29,716 nt of DNA from CAYIHX01 sp964363305. Lineage in GTDB: Bacteria; Bdellovibrionota; UBA1018. The DNA is taken from the NCBI GenBank assembly GCA_964363305.1, contig CAYIHX010000041.1, positions 1 to 29,716 of the forward strand, written 5' to 3'. Shown here piece after piece: positions 14,422 to 22,392 of the stretch (positions are counted from its first letter, which is position 1; each line of letters begins with the position of its first letter). Both the position numbers and the translations under genes were made by a program. The notes below the pieces were generated by a model that was not told where the DNA came from, did not search any database, and was given only the letters and a program-made list of their open reading frames with translations.

Positions 14422-15366
14422 TTATTCCCTTGTGTTTGGGTTCAGCACTGAGGCGAGCACGGTAATCAGCTCGGCATTGAAGAGGTCGCCCTGGGCTTCG
14501 AAAAAAGGATCGATCGCGATCATCGGTAGTTTCTGCTGCTCCATGCAGTAGCGGTCGAAGGCGTTGGCGAGATTGAAGATTTGATAGAGTCTTGGAAGTT
14601 TGGAGATGTCTTTTTTTTCGGGGTAGCCTTTTCCATCGCCGACTTCTTCATGATCTTGAATCAACCCAAGCACTCGAGGAGTGATGAAAGGTTTGCCCGC
14701 GAGCATTGCGACGGAATCCTCCGGGTGTCGCTCATAGGCTTTGCATTCTTCGGCGGTCATTTGCGCCTTAGGTTTTAGGGGGTCAAAGGTCAGGCGTACT
14801 TTTCCAAGATCATGGAGAAGTCCGGCGAAACCCATCTGTAGCAGGTCTTGAGGATCGGTGAGATTCGTGCGGCTGCAGAGGCTGAGGGCAAGGGTCGTAA
14901 CGTTGGCCGCATGCTGAAAATTGTCGAGGGAGGCGCCTGATTGCTTGAGAATCGCCTGTATCGCGCGGTGGTCACTCATGAGAAAGTCGATTATTTTTTG
15001 GAACTGGCCTTCAGTCCGTCGAAAGGAGTTCTCATTTTCGACAGAGCGTTCCGCGTTCTCGGCAGCGGTGATGAGCGTGTCATGAGCGATCGCCGCTTTT
15101 TGGTCGTTGCTCTGAGTGGGGGAGGCGAGTCCGGCGAGTCCGGTATCGAGATAGTTGAGGTAGGCATCCTCGGCCTCGAACGGAATGAAGAGCTTTTTTA
15201 TTTTCCCCTCTTGGAGCTTTTTCACTCGGACCGGATCGATGGAGTCGACGCTTTTGAAGTAATGGACAAACTTGTCTCCCACCTTCACGAAGATTTCAAA
15301 ACCGGGGGTGGAATCGGCTCTGAGTGTATTGATTCGAACTGGGATATACTTGGATGCGGCGGTCAT
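14422..15366 (-). CDS. HD-GYP domain protein with a variant metal motif
   Basis: This is a 314-residue cytoplasmic protein. Residues 1-75 form a DUF3391-like N-terminal domain (YIPVRINTL...FEIFVKVGDKFVHYF). Residues of about 145-310 form an HD-GYP domain: His152, the HD pair LLHDLGK (His185-Asp186), RHPE (His214), then QDHEEVGDGKGYP (237-249), and Asp271 in ANAFDRY. HD-GYP proteins usually hydrolyse cyclic di-GMP. The usual HHExxxGxGYP is altered: the first His is Asp238 and one extra residue sits before GKGYP, so activity may be changed, although GYP itself is intact. The start is only 16 bp from the start of a divergent Hpt-like gene. The gene sits between the act operon and the oxidase genes. 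Confidence 0.82.
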   Translation of the reverse strand: MTAASKYIPVRINTLRADSTPGFEIFVKVGDKFVHYFKSVDSIDPVRVKKLQEGKIKKLFIPFEAEDAYLNYLDTGLAGLASPTQSNDQKAAIAHDTLITAAENAERSVENENSFRRTEGQFQKIIDFLMSDHRAIQAILKQSGASLDNFQHAANVTTLALSLCSRTNLTDPQDLLQMGFAGLLHDLGKVRLTFDPLKPKAQMTAEECKAYERHPEDSVAMLAGKPFITPRVLGLIQDHEEVGDGKGYPEKKDISKLPRLYQIFNLANAFDRYCMEQQKLPMIAIDPFFEAQGDLFNAELITVLASVLNPNTRE

Positions 15367-15382
15367 AATGGGAGGCTCCTCT
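15367..15382. promoter_or_regulatory. 16-bp divergent spacer carrying back-to-back ribosome binding sites
   Basis: The spacer between the two start codons includes the palindrome GGAGGCTCC. On the plus strand GGAGG at 15371-15375 is 7 bases before ATG 15383. On the minus strand AGGAG (complement of 15376-15380) is 9 bases before the ATG at 15366. No promoter can fit in the spacer, so each promoter must lie inside the opposite gene. TATACT at 15345-15350 is a possible -10 box for the plus-strand gene. Confidence 0.55.
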
Positions 15383-15901
15383 ATGCTCGATTTAGATATT
15401 GTATCCGGATTTCAAGAAGAGACGCAGGGGCTTCTTATAGAATTAACGACTCTGGTCGAAAAGCTCGAGGAGTCGGTGGGCGGCAGTTTTCCCACGCAAG
15501 AACTGAACGATTTTGCGCAGCGAATCGATCGCATCATGGGCGCGGCCAAGACGCTCGCGCAGATGGATGAGAGTGATCTGGGGCTACCAGCGATCGGCGG
15601 CCTGGCTGAGGTGGGAAAAATCACGGGGTATCAGGCGGCCAAATTGGCGATTCCGGCCCTCGTTCCGATTTTTGCCGCGTTTTGGGTGGNNNNNNNNNNC
15701 CTTGAGGTGCTCGGGGAGTTGACAGCCGCCGTAGGAAAGCCAGAGCGGGCACATGAGGTCTTGGGAGAGGTTTATCCGACCGTGAAGCGACGACTCGATT
15801 GGCTCCAGGCGAAGGTCAAGGAGCTGGGTGTTGAAAACAGTGAGGAGATCGGACAGGGTGCGATCGACGAAATCATGAAGCGCATGGGTGGGTTAGGTTG
15901 A
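15383..15901 (+). CDS. Small helical Hpt-like protein, interrupted by an assembly gap
   Basis: The product is about 172 residues including four that fall in the N run. It starts at ATG 15383 behind a perfect GGAGG; an in-frame ATG at 15368 is upstream of that site and less likely. It looks all-helical. The first 60 residues (DIVSGFQEETQGLLIELTTLVEKLEE, then FAQRIDRIMGAAKTLAQ) resemble the first helices of a CheA-type Hpt domain, but there is no phospho-accepting histidine where one is expected, and I infer only a helical-bundle similarity. Reading frame and composition continue smoothly across the gap, so both sides probably belong to one gene. It is divergent from the HD-GYP gene, which suggests a shared signalling role. 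The function is unknown. Confidence 0.55.
   Translation: MLDLDIVSGFQEETQGLLIELTTLVEKLEESVGGSFPTQELNDFAQRIDRIMGAAKTLAQMDESDLGLPAIGGLAEVGKITGYQAAKLAIPALVPIFAAFWVXXXXLEVLGELTAAVGKPERAHEVLGEVYPTVKRRLDWLQAKVKELGVENSEEIGQGAIDEIMKRMGGLG
15690..15699. other. Assembly gap (10 N)
   Basis: Ten undetermined bases lie inside the Hpt-like gene. The frame on both sides agrees if the gap is really about 10 bases, but a fixed-size scaffolding filler is also possible, so the true distance is uncertain. Confidence 0.98.
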
Positions 15902-15917
15902 TGACCGGGGGTCCTCT

Positions 15918-16877
15918 CTAGTTCGTCAGCCAGGGCAGGAGATAGATGGTCCAGACATCGAGTACGGCTGCTCCGAGGTAGGCGATGAGGCTGAAGTTGA
16001 TCCAGAGGAAGAAGCGAAGCCAGCTCTTGCTCTCGGGAGCTGCCACGAAACGGTGAAGTTCGAACAGGACTACGCCACTCATTCCTAGTGTCGGGATGAG
16101 GTACACGAAGCCCACCTTGAAGAAAAGTGGCGCCATCAGGGCGATGGCGATGTAGCCGAGGCACCAGATGACGATCTGAGTGACCGTAGTGACCGGCCCC
16201 TTTGAGACGGGCAAGGTGGGAAAACCACCGTCGCGGTAGTCTTGCTTGTACTTCAGCGCGAGCACCCAAAAATGGGGCATCTGCCAGAAGAAGAGAAAAG
16301 CGAAGAGGTAGAGTCCGGCGGGGGCGAGCGCGTGATCTGACGCGGCAATGTAGCCCATCCAGATAGGGAGTGCGCCCGGAACCGCGCCCGGGATGGCGGC
16401 GTAGGCGAGATTCTTCTTCCACCAAAGCGTATAAAGAACATTGTAGCTTGCGACGGCGACGAGCCCGAGAATGCCGAGTGTGGGACTGAGGGCGAACAGC
16501 CACACCGTTCCGACCAAGAGGGTGACGGCGACGAACGCGATCGCTTCAAAGAGCGATAGGCGTCCGCTCGGCAGCGGGCGGTTCGCGGTTCGTTTCATGC
16601 GTGCGTCGAGGTGGCGCTCTTGAACCTGGTTGAGGGCTGACGATCCCGAGGCGAGTAACAGAATAGCCAGGAGCGTACTGAGGAGGCGCCCCCAGTTGAC
16701 AGGGGTCTCGTGCGGGTGGCCGAGGAGGTAACCGGCAAGAACGCTAATGAGGACGAGCGTCACGATGCCGCTTTTTGCCAGCTCTTGGTAGATTCGGATT
16801 CGTTCAGTGAGGATCGAACTGGCTAGGCTCGAGTCGATCGCTCGGTCGGTGCTGACCTCGTGGCTGGGTTTGCTCAT
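15918..16877 (-). CDS. ctaB: Protohaem IX farnesyltransferase (haem O synthase)
   Basis: This 319-residue inner-membrane enzyme farnesylates haem B to haem O, the precursor of haem A needed by the adjacent oxidase. It is a UbiA-family protein with about nine hydrophobic helices. The first prenyl-diphosphate motif is NQVQERHLDARMKRTANRPL, with Glu in place of the first Asp, a substitution seen in other CtaB proteins. The second motif is KQDYRDGGFPTLPV. The ATG at 16877 is chosen because it gives the usual N-terminus; AAGAAAGAGA precedes it. In-frame codons upstream run to 17021 but would overlap the divergent sco gene. It converges on the Hpt-like gene with 16 bases between stops. Confidence 0.95.
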   Translation of the reverse strand: MSKPSHEVSTDRAIDSSLASSILTERIRIYQELAKSGIVTLVLISVLAGYLLGHPHETPVNWGRLLSTLLAILLLASGSSALNQVQERHLDARMKRTANRPLPSGRLSLFEAIAFVAVTLLVGTVWLFALSPTLGILGLVAVASYNVLYTLWWKKNLAYAAIPGAVPGALPIWMGYIAASDHALAPAGLYLFAFLFFWQMPHFWVLALKYKQDYRDGGFPTLPVSKGPVTTVTQIVIWCLGYIAIALMAPLFFKVGFVYLIPTLGMSGVVLFELHRFVAAPESKSWLRFFLWINFSLIAYLGAAVLDVWTIYLLPWLTN

Positions 16878-16958
16878 GATTCTCTTTCTTGAGTATCCAA
16901 AAAATTCGGTGGCGACACGGAGAATCTCGAACGGAAGGCGGGTGGATGATTTGCCGAT

Positions 16959-17897
16959 ATGCGCCATAAAAATTCCGGCGCCTTGACCGAGAAGTTCGCT
17001 TTTATATCGAGGTCTCTTCACGTAATATTGAGAGCATTGCGACAGCCCAACCTCCTCCCCTCACTTCTGAGTGTAGTACTCTCTTTATCCAGCGCGCCGA
17101 CGTTCGCGGATGGCAAAGATCCCTCGACCACGGATCTCCCCGCTGATCTGAAAGGGATTGGAATCACCGAAAAATTGGGCGAAAGCATCTCGATCCAGTC
17201 CCTGAAATTTCGTGATGAAAAGGGGGAAGAGGTCGCGCTCTCTCGGTATTTTCAGGCGAAGCGCCCCGTTTTGCTGGCGCTCGTCTATTATGCCTGCCCC
17301 AATTTATGCACTTTGGTTTTGAATGGCCTGGTTGAATCGGCCAAGCAGATCGATTGGCATGCTGGTAGCCAGTACGAAGTGGTCGCGGTGAGTATCGACC
17401 ATCGGGAGACGCCTGAGTTGGCTGCCCAGAAAAAAGTGGCCTATTTGAAGGATTTGGGTCAGCCGGAAAGTGCCGAGGGTTGGCATTTTCTGGTGGGTCA
17501 AGAAGAGCAGGTCGCCCGCCTTGCGAAAGAAGTCGGCTTCGGTTTTAAGTACAATCCAGTGGATGGCCAGTTTGCTCATGGCGCGGCTTTGTTCGTGCTT
17601 ACGCCCGAGGGGAAGCTGTCTCGCATCCTTTACGGCATTCAGTATCGCGCGCAGGATTTGAGGCTTTCGCTGTTAGAAGCTTCAAGCGGAACGATTGGGA
17701 CGATTCTCGATCGTTTTTTGTTGTTTTGTTATAGCTACAATCCGGTTACCCGAAAGTACTCGGTCGTTCTCACTCGTGTCGTACAAGCGGGAAGTGCCGG
17801 GACGGTTTTGGTTTTTGGAAGTTACTTGGCGTTTTTTTGGCGCCGTCAACGCCTGATGGTTCGCAGGAGGTCTAAGCAGAATGTTTCTTCTGAATGA
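16959..17897 (+). CDS. sco: SCO1/SenC/PrrC family copper chaperone
   Basis: This is a periplasmic, membrane-attached thioredoxin-fold protein that helps insert copper into the CuA site of subunit II. The copper-binding CxxxC is CPNLC (Cys113 and Cys117 of the 312-residue form), and the distal histidine is His207 in QFAHGAALF. An N-terminal signal peptide ends in APTFA, and a C-terminal transmembrane helix (about 278-294) is followed by a basic tail, so the mature protein may be anchored at its C-terminus. The start is uncertain: ATG 16959 gives a long N-region, while TTG 17028 would give a more typical signal peptide. It overlaps ctaC by 17 bp and heads the oxidase operon. Confidence 0.9.
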   Translation: MRHKNSGALTEKFAFISRSLHVILRALRQPNLLPSLLSVVLSLSSAPTFADGKDPSTTDLPADLKGIGITEKLGESISIQSLKFRDEKGEEVALSRYFQAKRPVLLALVYYACPNLCTLVLNGLVESAKQIDWHAGSQYEVVAVSIDHRETPELAAQKKVAYLKDLGQPESAEGWHFLVGQEEQVARLAKEVGFGFKYNPVDGQFAHGAALFVLTPEGKLSRILYGIQYRAQDLRLSLLEASSGTIGTILDRFLLFCYSYNPVTRKYSVVLTRVVQAGSAGTVLVFGSYLAFFWRRQRLMVRRRSKQNVSSE

Positions 17898-18927
17898 GGC
17901 ACACGCGGCGGCGATTCCGATCGCGGCGTCCGATATAGCGTTAAAGTGGGATTCCCTCTGGGACTTCGTGGTTTGGTTGAGCGTCTTTTTCTTCGTTCTC
18001 GTCGTTGGCGGGATGATTTATTTTGCCGTGAAATACCGCTCTCGGCCGGGTCTCAAGACCGAGTACATCACGGACAATCACGTGCTGGAAGCCGCATGGA
18101 CCGTGGTTCCTTTGGTATTGCTGCTGGCGATTTTCGGTTGGGGTTACGCCATCTATTCGAAGATGGTTTCGGCGCCCACCGATGCGTATGAGGTGCGGGT
18201 GATCGCCAAGCAGTGGCTGTGGACCTTTCAGTATGAAAATGGGCAGTCGACGGTGAACGAGCTGTACGTGCCGATGGGGCGACCAGTGAAGCTCGTGATG
18301 ACCTCGCAGGATGTGATTCACAGCTTTTTCGTTCCGGTCTTTCGAGTGAAATCGGACGTGGTGCCTGGGATGTATACGTCGGTCTGGTTTGAAGCGAATG
18401 TTCCCGGTAAACATCAGATTTTTTGCACGGAGTACTGCGGTACGGATCACTCAGGCATGCTCGCGAAAGTAATCGTCCTCGATGAAGATCAGTGGGACCT
18501 GTGGAATCGAGGGAAGAAACTCGGTCCGATCCCGGCGGGGTCGGATGGTGCGGGCCAGTTGGCGGTGGCGGGGCAGGCCGGTGCGTCCGGTCCGGAGGAC
18601 GGTCGTCTGACTTCGGCGGCTTCTGTTTCCGTGACTTTGGCGGAGCAGGGGCACGAGTTGATTCGCTCCAAAGGCTGTGTGGCCTGTCATACAGAATCTG
18701 AGACTCCGAACGCCCTGGGGCCCTCTTTAAGGGGGATCTGGGGCAAGGAGCAGGAGTTGGCGGATGGGTCGAAGGTGAGGGTGAATGACCAGTTCATTCG
18801 AGAGTCGTTAATGGATCCAAATGCGAAGGTCGCGAAGGGTTTTAACCCTGTGATGCCGACCTTCAAGGGTCTTCTCGATGAGGCAGAGATCAACGCGGTC
18901 ACTGCTTATATCAAAACTTTGAAGTGA
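17881..18927 (+). CDS. ctaC: Cytochrome c oxidase subunit II (caa3 type) with C-terminal haem c
   Basis: This is a 348-residue oxidase subunit II. Two transmembrane helices (about 28-50 and 70-92) lead to a cupredoxin domain with the full CuA set: His147, Cys182, Glu184, Cys186, His190 and Met193 (CTEYCGTDHSGM). A glycine- and alanine-rich linker (about 215-245) joins it to a C-terminal cytochrome c domain with CVACH (266-270) and the likely axial Met325 in VMPTF. The fused haem c marks the caa3 class. An AGGAGG ribosome site lies in the end of sco, which it overlaps by 17 bp. It receives electrons from ActA/ActE or from the dihaem domain of CtaF and passes them to CuA. Confidence 0.96.
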   Translation: MFLLNEAHAAAIPIAASDIALKWDSLWDFVVWLSVFFFVLVVGGMIYFAVKYRSRPGLKTEYITDNHVLEAAWTVVPLVLLLAIFGWGYAIYSKMVSAPTDAYEVRVIAKQWLWTFQYENGQSTVNELYVPMGRPVKLVMTSQDVIHSFFVPVFRVKSDVVPGMYTSVWFEANVPGKHQIFCTEYCGTDHSGMLAKVIVLDEDQWDLWNRGKKLGPIPAGSDGAGQLAVAGQAGASGPEDGRLTSAASVSVTLAEQGHELIRSKGCVACHTESETPNALGPSLRGIWGKEQELADGSKVRVNDQFIRESLMDPNAKVAKGFNPVMPTFKGLLDEAEINAVTAYIKTLK

Positions 18928-18937
18928 GGAATTGGCG

Positions 18938-20569
18938 ATGACATCGAATGCTCATGCCGCTCAGTCTAGTCACCACGGCGATAATTATCTGAACCACTCG
19001 AAGGGTATCTGGTCTTGGATGACGACCCTCGATCACAAGCGTATCGGGGTGATGTACCTTTTTAGTGTGCTGACCTTCTTTCTGGTTGGCGGCGTGTTCG
19101 CGCTGCTGATTCGGTTGGAGCTGTTTAGTCCGGGTGCGACCACCGGCTGGATCGATCCGAATCGGTACAATCGATTTTTCACCTACCATGGGGCCATTAT
19201 GGTCTTCATGGTGGTGATTCCCGCCATCCCTGGAGCGCTTGGAAATTTTATTCTTCCGATTATGCTGGGGGCAAAGGACGTTGCCTTCCCGCGGTTGAAT
19301 CTTTTTTCTTATTACATCTACATGGCCGGGGCAGCGTTTGCTTGTTCCGCTTTGTTTTTGAATGGGGCGGACACCGGTTGGACATTCTATACCCCGTATT
19401 CCATTCGAACGAGTGGCACGGTGATCTCGGTCGTGTTCGGCGCTTTCATTATGGGCTTTTCTTCCATTTTGACGGGGCTGAATTTCATCATCACGGTGCA
19501 CAAGCTCCGGGCTCCGGGGCTGACGTTCGGGCGTCTTCCATTGTTTATCTGGGCCATCTACGCCACGAGCATCATCCAGGTGCTTGCGACTCCGGTTCTT
19601 GCGATCACGCTGGCGCTTCTCATTCTTGAACGCGTCGCGCAGATCGGGATCTTTGATCCGGCGCTGGGCGGGGATCCGATTCTGTTTCAACATTTTTTCT
19701 GGTTTTATTCGCATCCGGCCGTTTACATCATGATTCTTCCGGCGATGGGCGTGATCTCCGAGGTGATTCCGGTCTTCTCGCGGAAGCCGATTTTCGGGTA
19801 TCGGGCCATCGCGGCGTCGTCATTCGGGATCGCTTTGATCGCCTTTGTGGTCTGGGGGCATCACCTCTTTGTCAGTGGGCAATCTGAGGTGGCTAACTTC
19901 GTATTTTCGCTCTTGACGATGTTCGTCGCGGTGCCGACGGGCATCAAGGTGTTCAGCTGGGTGTTCACGATGTACAAGGGGGCCATTCGGTTCGGCGCTC
20001 CGATGCTTTATGCCTTCGGCTTTCTCGAGCTATTTACCATCGGGGGGTTGACCGGAGTTTTCTTGGCCGTACTGGCACTCGATGTTCATTTGACGGATAC
20101 GTACTTCGTTATCGCTCATTTTCATTACGTCATGGTCGGCGGAACGTTGATGGGGTTGTTGGCGGGGATTCATTACTGGTTCCCGAAGATGACGGGCAAA
20201 ATGTATTCCGAAAAATCGGCGCTTTGGTCCTTTATTCTCATTATCGTGGGTTTCAATCTAACGTTCTTCCCTCAGTTTATCGCGGGCTCCCAGGGCATGC
20301 CGCGGCGTTACTGGAACTATCTTCCTGAGTTTACTTTGATGAATCAGATTTCTACGGTCGGATCCTGGGTTTTGGCCCTGGGTTTTGTCTGGACGGCGGT
20401 TTATCTGGTGAAGGGGATGGCCTCCGGCCCGAAGGCTTCGGCAAATCCATGGGAAGGTTTGACGTTGGAGTGGAAGACGGCTTCTCCTCCTCCGTTTGAA
20501 AATTTCCTGGAAACGCCCACGGTCACGGAATGGCCCTACGAATATCGCAGTCAAACGGTTGAAAGATAG
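18938..20569 (+). CDS. ctaD: Cytochrome c oxidase subunit I, A2-type haem-copper oxidase
   Basis: This is the 543-residue catalytic subunit that reduces oxygen to water and pumps protons. Haem ligands are His84 and His396 for haem a and His394 for haem a3. CuB is bound by His259, His308 and His309, and Tyr263 (HPAVY) is the cross-linked tyrosine. The D-channel Asp114 (GAKDVAFPRLN) and K-channel lysine (PTGIKVFSW) are present. The glutamate of the usual HPEVY is Ala261, but Tyr257-Ser258 precede the histidine; this YSHPxVY pattern defines the A2 subtype, as in Rhodothermus caa3. ATG 18938 is used, behind GAGGA, rather than the TTG at 18932. It follows ctaC by 10 bp. Confidence 0.97.
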   Translation: MTSNAHAAQSSHHGDNYLNHSKGIWSWMTTLDHKRIGVMYLFSVLTFFLVGGVFALLIRLELFSPGATTGWIDPNRYNRFFTYHGAIMVFMVVIPAIPGALGNFILPIMLGAKDVAFPRLNLFSYYIYMAGAAFACSALFLNGADTGWTFYTPYSIRTSGTVISVVFGAFIMGFSSILTGLNFIITVHKLRAPGLTFGRLPLFIWAIYATSIIQVLATPVLAITLALLILERVAQIGIFDPALGGDPILFQHFFWFYSHPAVYIMILPAMGVISEVIPVFSRKPIFGYRAIAASSFGIALIAFVVWGHHLFVSGQSEVANFVFSLLTMFVAVPTGIKVFSWVFTMYKGAIRFGAPMLYAFGFLELFTIGGLTGVFLAVLALDVHLTDTYFVIAHFHYVMVGGTLMGLLAGIHYWFPKMTGKMYSEKSALWSFILIIVGFNLTFFPQFIAGSQGMPRRYWNYLPEFTLMNQISTVGSWVLALGFVWTAVYLVKGMASGPKASANPWEGLTLEWKTASPPPFENFLETPTVTEWPYEYRSQTVER

Positions 20570-20583
20570 AGGAGTCGACGAGC

Positions 20584-21258
20584 ATGTCAGGTACTCATCA
20601 TCACGCGCATCATTTTAATAGCGCCGAACACGAGTTCGAAACGGCGAAGGAGGGGATGTGGGTATTCATGGTCACGGAAGTGCTCATGATCGGCGCGATC
20701 TTCGTCGGCTATCTTCTTTTCCGGGGCATGTATTTGGAGACGTTCCATCACGCTCATCAGATGCTTTCCGTGCCGATGGGCGCGCTCAATACGGTTATTC
20801 TTTTGGCCAGTAGTTTGACCATGGCGCTGTCGGTCTCGGCGGCCCAGAGGAGCGAAAAGGGAAAGACCGGGCTGCTACTCGGCTTGACCCTGCTTTGCGG
20901 CTTGGGCTTCTTGGTGGTGAAGTATTTCGAATATGCTCACAAGATCCACGAGGGGACGCTTCCAGGCGGAATCTATCGGGACTTCGTGGCGAGTGGTCAT
21001 GCTAGCGCCGCGGCAAAAGCATTGTTTGAGAAGTTCCCGAAGGCTCCGCTCTTTTTCTCTTTCTACTTCGTGATGACCGGAATTCACGCGCTGCATGTGG
21101 TGATCGGAATGAGTCTCATCACCTGGATCTGGTGGCGAAATAAGAAGGGCGAGTTTAATTCGGCTTTCTATACTCCTGTAGAGCTCGTTGGGTTCTACTG
21201 GCACTTCGTTGACATGGTTTGGATCTACCTGTTCCCGCTGCTGTATTTGGTGGGTTAA
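20584..21258 (+). CDS. ctaE: Cytochrome c oxidase subunit III
   Basis: This 224-residue subunit stabilises subunit I and is thought to bind lipids that guide oxygen entry. It has a histidine-rich N-terminus (GTHHHAHHF), then about five hydrophobic helices. Family landmarks are the KEGMWVFMVTEVLMIGAIF opening, KYFEYAHKI in the middle, MTGIHALHVVIG, and a closing VELVGFYWHFVDMVWIYLFPLLYL. It is the short, five-helix form expected in caa3 operons. An AGAGGAG ribosome site precedes the ATG, 14 bp after ctaD. Confidence 0.96.
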   Translation: MSGTHHHAHHFNSAEHEFETAKEGMWVFMVTEVLMIGAIFVGYLLFRGMYLETFHHAHQMLSVPMGALNTVILLASSLTMALSVSAAQRSEKGKTGLLLGLTLLCGLGFLVVKYFEYAHKIHEGTLPGGIYRDFVASGHASAAAKALFEKFPKAPLFFSFYFVMTGIHALHVVIGMSLITWIWWRNKKGEFNSAFYTPVELVGFYWHFVDMVWIYLFPLLYLVG

Positions 21259-21285
21259 CCCGAGACGCGGAAAGAAACGCATATT

Positions 21286-22392
21286 ATGGCGAATCACAAT
21301 TCAGAACACTACATTCTCTCCACCAGTACGGCCCTCAAGGTCTTTGCGGCTTTGATCGTGATGACTGTTCTCACCGTGGCGGTGGCCATGGTCGATCTGG
21401 GACCGTTGAATTTGCTGGTCGCCCTCGTCGTCGCGACGATCAAGGCGCTCCTGGTCTCCTTGGTGTTCATGAATCTTCGCAAAGATGTGAAGAGCAACGC
21501 GCTGATTTTTTATACGTCGTTCGTCTTTCTGGCGATCTTCATGGGGCTGACCGGTTTCGACTGGTATTACCGAGGGGATGTCTACGTGAAGGGCGATATC
21601 ATGGCGGCGACCGCCGGCAACGGTGCGGCGGCGCCTTCGCGGTTCAAGAAAGCTTGGCAGTCGACTCCAGAGCTTGTGGCCTACGGCAAGGAGCTCTATG
21701 GACAGCAGTGCGTGGCCTGTCATGGTGCCGACGGCATGGGCAGCGGTCCTGCAGCCGGAGCCTTGAATCCTCCTCCTCGTAATTTTCATAAGAATGAGGG
21801 GTGGAAGAATGGTCGCAAGCCGAGCATGGTGTTCAAGACATTGAAAGAAGGGCTTGCCGGGAGTTCTATGGCTTCCTACGGGAGCTTGCCCGCTGATCAG
21901 CGTTGGGCCCTTGCTCATTATCTCATTTCGCTCGGACCAAAACCGCTGCCGACCGATTCGGCCGCGGACCTCGCCAAGATTGGCATCGATCCTTCGAAGG
22001 AAGCGGTCGAAGAGAAAGTCAGTCCTACGATCCCGGTGAAGTTGGCGATCGCGCGGATGTCAGAGGGGGATGCTCGGTACGCCTCGGCGGTGTTCAAGCG
22101 GACCGCGTCGGCACAGGATCACCCGGGTTCTCCGATTTATCGTGCTCAGTGTCTGGGCTGTCATGGTCCGACCGGAGCCGGTGGGTTCAAGATCAGAAAT
22201 CTTGGGAATCAGTCGGCGCTCGTGGCTTCGGCCTGGACCGCCGACCATGAGGCGATTCGCTCTGCGGAGCGTTTCAACGAGGTCGTGATTCAGGGGCTAC
22301 CGGGCGATATCATGCCCGGCCACGGCACCTTGAGTGGAAGCCAGCTTCGAGACCTTCATTCATACGTAAAGACGATCATCTCTTCCAACTAA
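21286..22392 (+). CDS. ctaF: Oxidase subunit IV fused to a dihaem cytochrome c
   Basis: This 368-residue protein joins two units usually encoded apart. Residues 1-100 are a prokaryotic cytochrome oxidase subunit IV (COX4-like) with three hydrophobic helices, including VATIKALLVSLVFMNLRKD. Residues of about 120-368 contain two cytochrome c domains: CVACH at 142-146 with likely axial Met195 (SSMASYG), and CLGCH at 289-293 with likely axial Met343 (DIMPGHG). A proline-rich linker near 215-250 separates them. The cytochromes would be held at the periplasmic face beside the CtaC haem, giving three haem c groups on the oxidase. It ends the oxidase operon, and its last 17 bp overlap the convergent PAP2 gene. 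Confidence 0.9.
   Translation: MANHNSEHYILSTSTALKVFAALIVMTVLTVAVAMVDLGPLNLLVALVVATIKALLVSLVFMNLRKDVKSNALIFYTSFVFLAIFMGLTGFDWYYRGDVYVKGDIMAATAGNGAAAPSRFKKAWQSTPELVAYGKELYGQQCVACHGADGMGSGPAAGALNPPPRNFHKNEGWKNGRKPSMVFKTLKEGLAGSSMASYGSLPADQRWALAHYLISLGPKPLPTDSAADLAKIGIDPSKEAVEEKVSPTIPVKLAIARMSEGDARYASAVFKRTASAQDHPGSPIYRAQCLGCHGPTGAGGFKIRNLGNQSALVASAWTADHEAIRSAERFNEVVIQGLPGDIMPGHGTLSGSQLRDLHSYVKTIISSN

Noticed and set aside
17937..17942. Third copy of the GCGTTA half-site
   Set aside because: It lies inside ctaC coding sequence and lacks the matching TAAYGC arm at the right distance.
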